In this document: positions 63,703-64,000 of the stretch, piece after piece
How the letters are laid out: each line of letters opens with the position of its first letter
How positions within the stretch are numbered: the first letter of the stretch is position 1
From: Candidatus Methanomethylophilaceae archaeon
GTDB taxonomy: Archaea > Thermoplasmatota > Thermoplasmata > Methanomassiliicoccales > Methanomethylophilaceae
Direction of reading: 5' to 3'
NCBI GenBank assembly: GCA_017461225.1
Contig: JAFTYV010000008.1
Span: 16,013-80,012 of the forward strand
Length of the DNA: 64,000 nt
The notes under the pieces: model-generated
What the model saw: only the letters and a program-made list of their open reading frames with translations
Told to the model about the DNA's origin: nothing
The model's database searches: none
Position numbers and translations under genes: made by a program

Positions 63703-63778
63703 TGGCGCCGCCGCACGGATTTGAACCGAGGACCTTGTGATTAACAGTCACACGCTCTACCTACTGAGCTACAGCGGC
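63703..63778 (-). tRNA. tRNA-Asn (anticodon GTT)
   Basis: 76 nt on the minus strand. Acceptor GCCGCTG pairs with CGGCGGC, anticodon loop CTGTTAA (GTT at 63743-63745), T loop TTCAAAT, discriminator G, CCA encoded. The T stem has one mismatch (T-T). AT-rich promoter (aatattaata) about 30 bp upstream. Confidence 0.95.
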
Positions 63779-63827
63779 TTGTATGATTCGGAGAATGAAG
63801 GACCATTATTAATATTTTTCGTTTTGA

Positions 63828-64000
63828 TCAGAGACGGGCCAACAATCCCTCCACCTTGTTGTGCAGACCGGTGGCGAATTCCTCGATGGATTCCATGAAA
63901 TCACCGTACTTGTCGGTGACGACGGCCCCCTCGGGTGTGGCCCTGATTATCCCCTCGCCCTCGAGGAGTTTCAGGGAGTATCTGATCTTGTGCTTGGCTA
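63828..64000 (-). CDS. Winged-helix-like regulator, 5' part outside the window
   Basis: About 57 codons to a TGA stop at 63828-63830; the beginning lies beyond position 64000. Readable protein includes HKIRYSLKLLEGEGIIRATP and TDKYGDFMESIEEFATGLHN, ending VEGLLARL. The wing-like strand after LLEGEGIIRAT is typical of small archaeal winged-helix regulators. The family cannot be fixed from this piece. AT-rich DNA with no gene lies between its stop and tRNA-Asn. Confidence 0.6.
   Translation of the reverse strand, partial: AKHKIRYSLKLLEGEGIIRATPEGAVVTDKYGDFMESIEEFATGLHNKVEGLLARL

Overview
The window is a gene-dense, GC-rich piece of a euryarchaeal chromosome. The gene set points to a methanogen-related Thermoplasmata lineage, most likely Methanomassiliicoccales. 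The evidence is a complete archaeal A1AO ATP synthase operon, an HdrD-type heterodisulfide reductase subunit, DUF531, archaeal replication proteins (Orc1/Cdc6, PriS, PolD small subunit, MCM) beside a bacterial-type GyrB/GyrA pair, and almost complete avoidance of the TAG stop codon (55 TGA, 7 TAA, 1 TAG among 63 CDS ends). TAG avoidance is what a pyrrolysine-decoding member of that order would show. The taxonomic call is inference.

Layout. 1-5.3 kb: a truncated COG1395 HTH regulator, a CPBP membrane protease with zinc ribbons, a sugar-isomerase-like TIM barrel, a UPF0201 protein and the PolD small subunit. 5.3-13.8 kb: atpHIKECFABD on the minus strand, ending in a 51-residue membrane protein. 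13.9-17.4 kb: dCMP deaminase, signal peptidase, then the replication origin. The origin holds orc1/cdc6 flanked by two inverted, near-identical ORB elements (15304-15333 and 17045-17074), a third ORB-like core over the cdc6 Shine-Dalgarno, and a 26-residue membrane peptide gene. 17.4-28.5 kb: TiaS, thiolase, M20 peptidase, FtsY/prefoldin/L18a, PriS divergent from a TatD-like hydrolase, a metallo-beta-lactamase-fold protein without metal ligands, HtpX, and an HPS-RraA fusion. 28.7-35.8 kb: a phosphatase-fold protein lacking its active site, Tsr3, MCM, DUF424, NMD3, two-subunit fumarase and a surface protein. 35.9-41.2 kb: one 1787-residue Lhr-type helicase. 41.3-43.5 kb: a Cys-rich HTH regulator and a divergent base-excision-repair pair (Ogg1, endonuclease IV), with the latter running into tRNA-Thr. 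43.5-48.8 kb: a methyltransferase, a FecCD/BtuCD-type ABC importer with a palindrome-rich control region, and ThiC. 49-53.5 kb: gyrBA and tRNA-Phe. 53.5-64 kb: a 52-residue protein and DUF531, PurM, Dus, RlmE, FAH-family protein, a second Lhr helicase, HdrD, a RecG/Alb-like regulator, parvulin, tRNA-Met(CAT), tRNA-Asn and a truncated winged-helix gene.

How it fits together. Several replication genes (cdc6, PolD small subunit, priS, mcm, gyrBA) lie within about 38 kb of the inferred origin, and the genes next to it mostly point away from it. Many genes have a TATA-like element about 25-30 bp before the start codon, consistent with leaderless transcripts. Genes inside operons instead use GGTGAT-type Shine-Dalgarno sites, often embedded in the stop of the preceding gene. 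Convergent genes are commonly separated by perfect GC-rich hairpins. No CRISPR array, insertion sequence, prophage or rRNA was seen.
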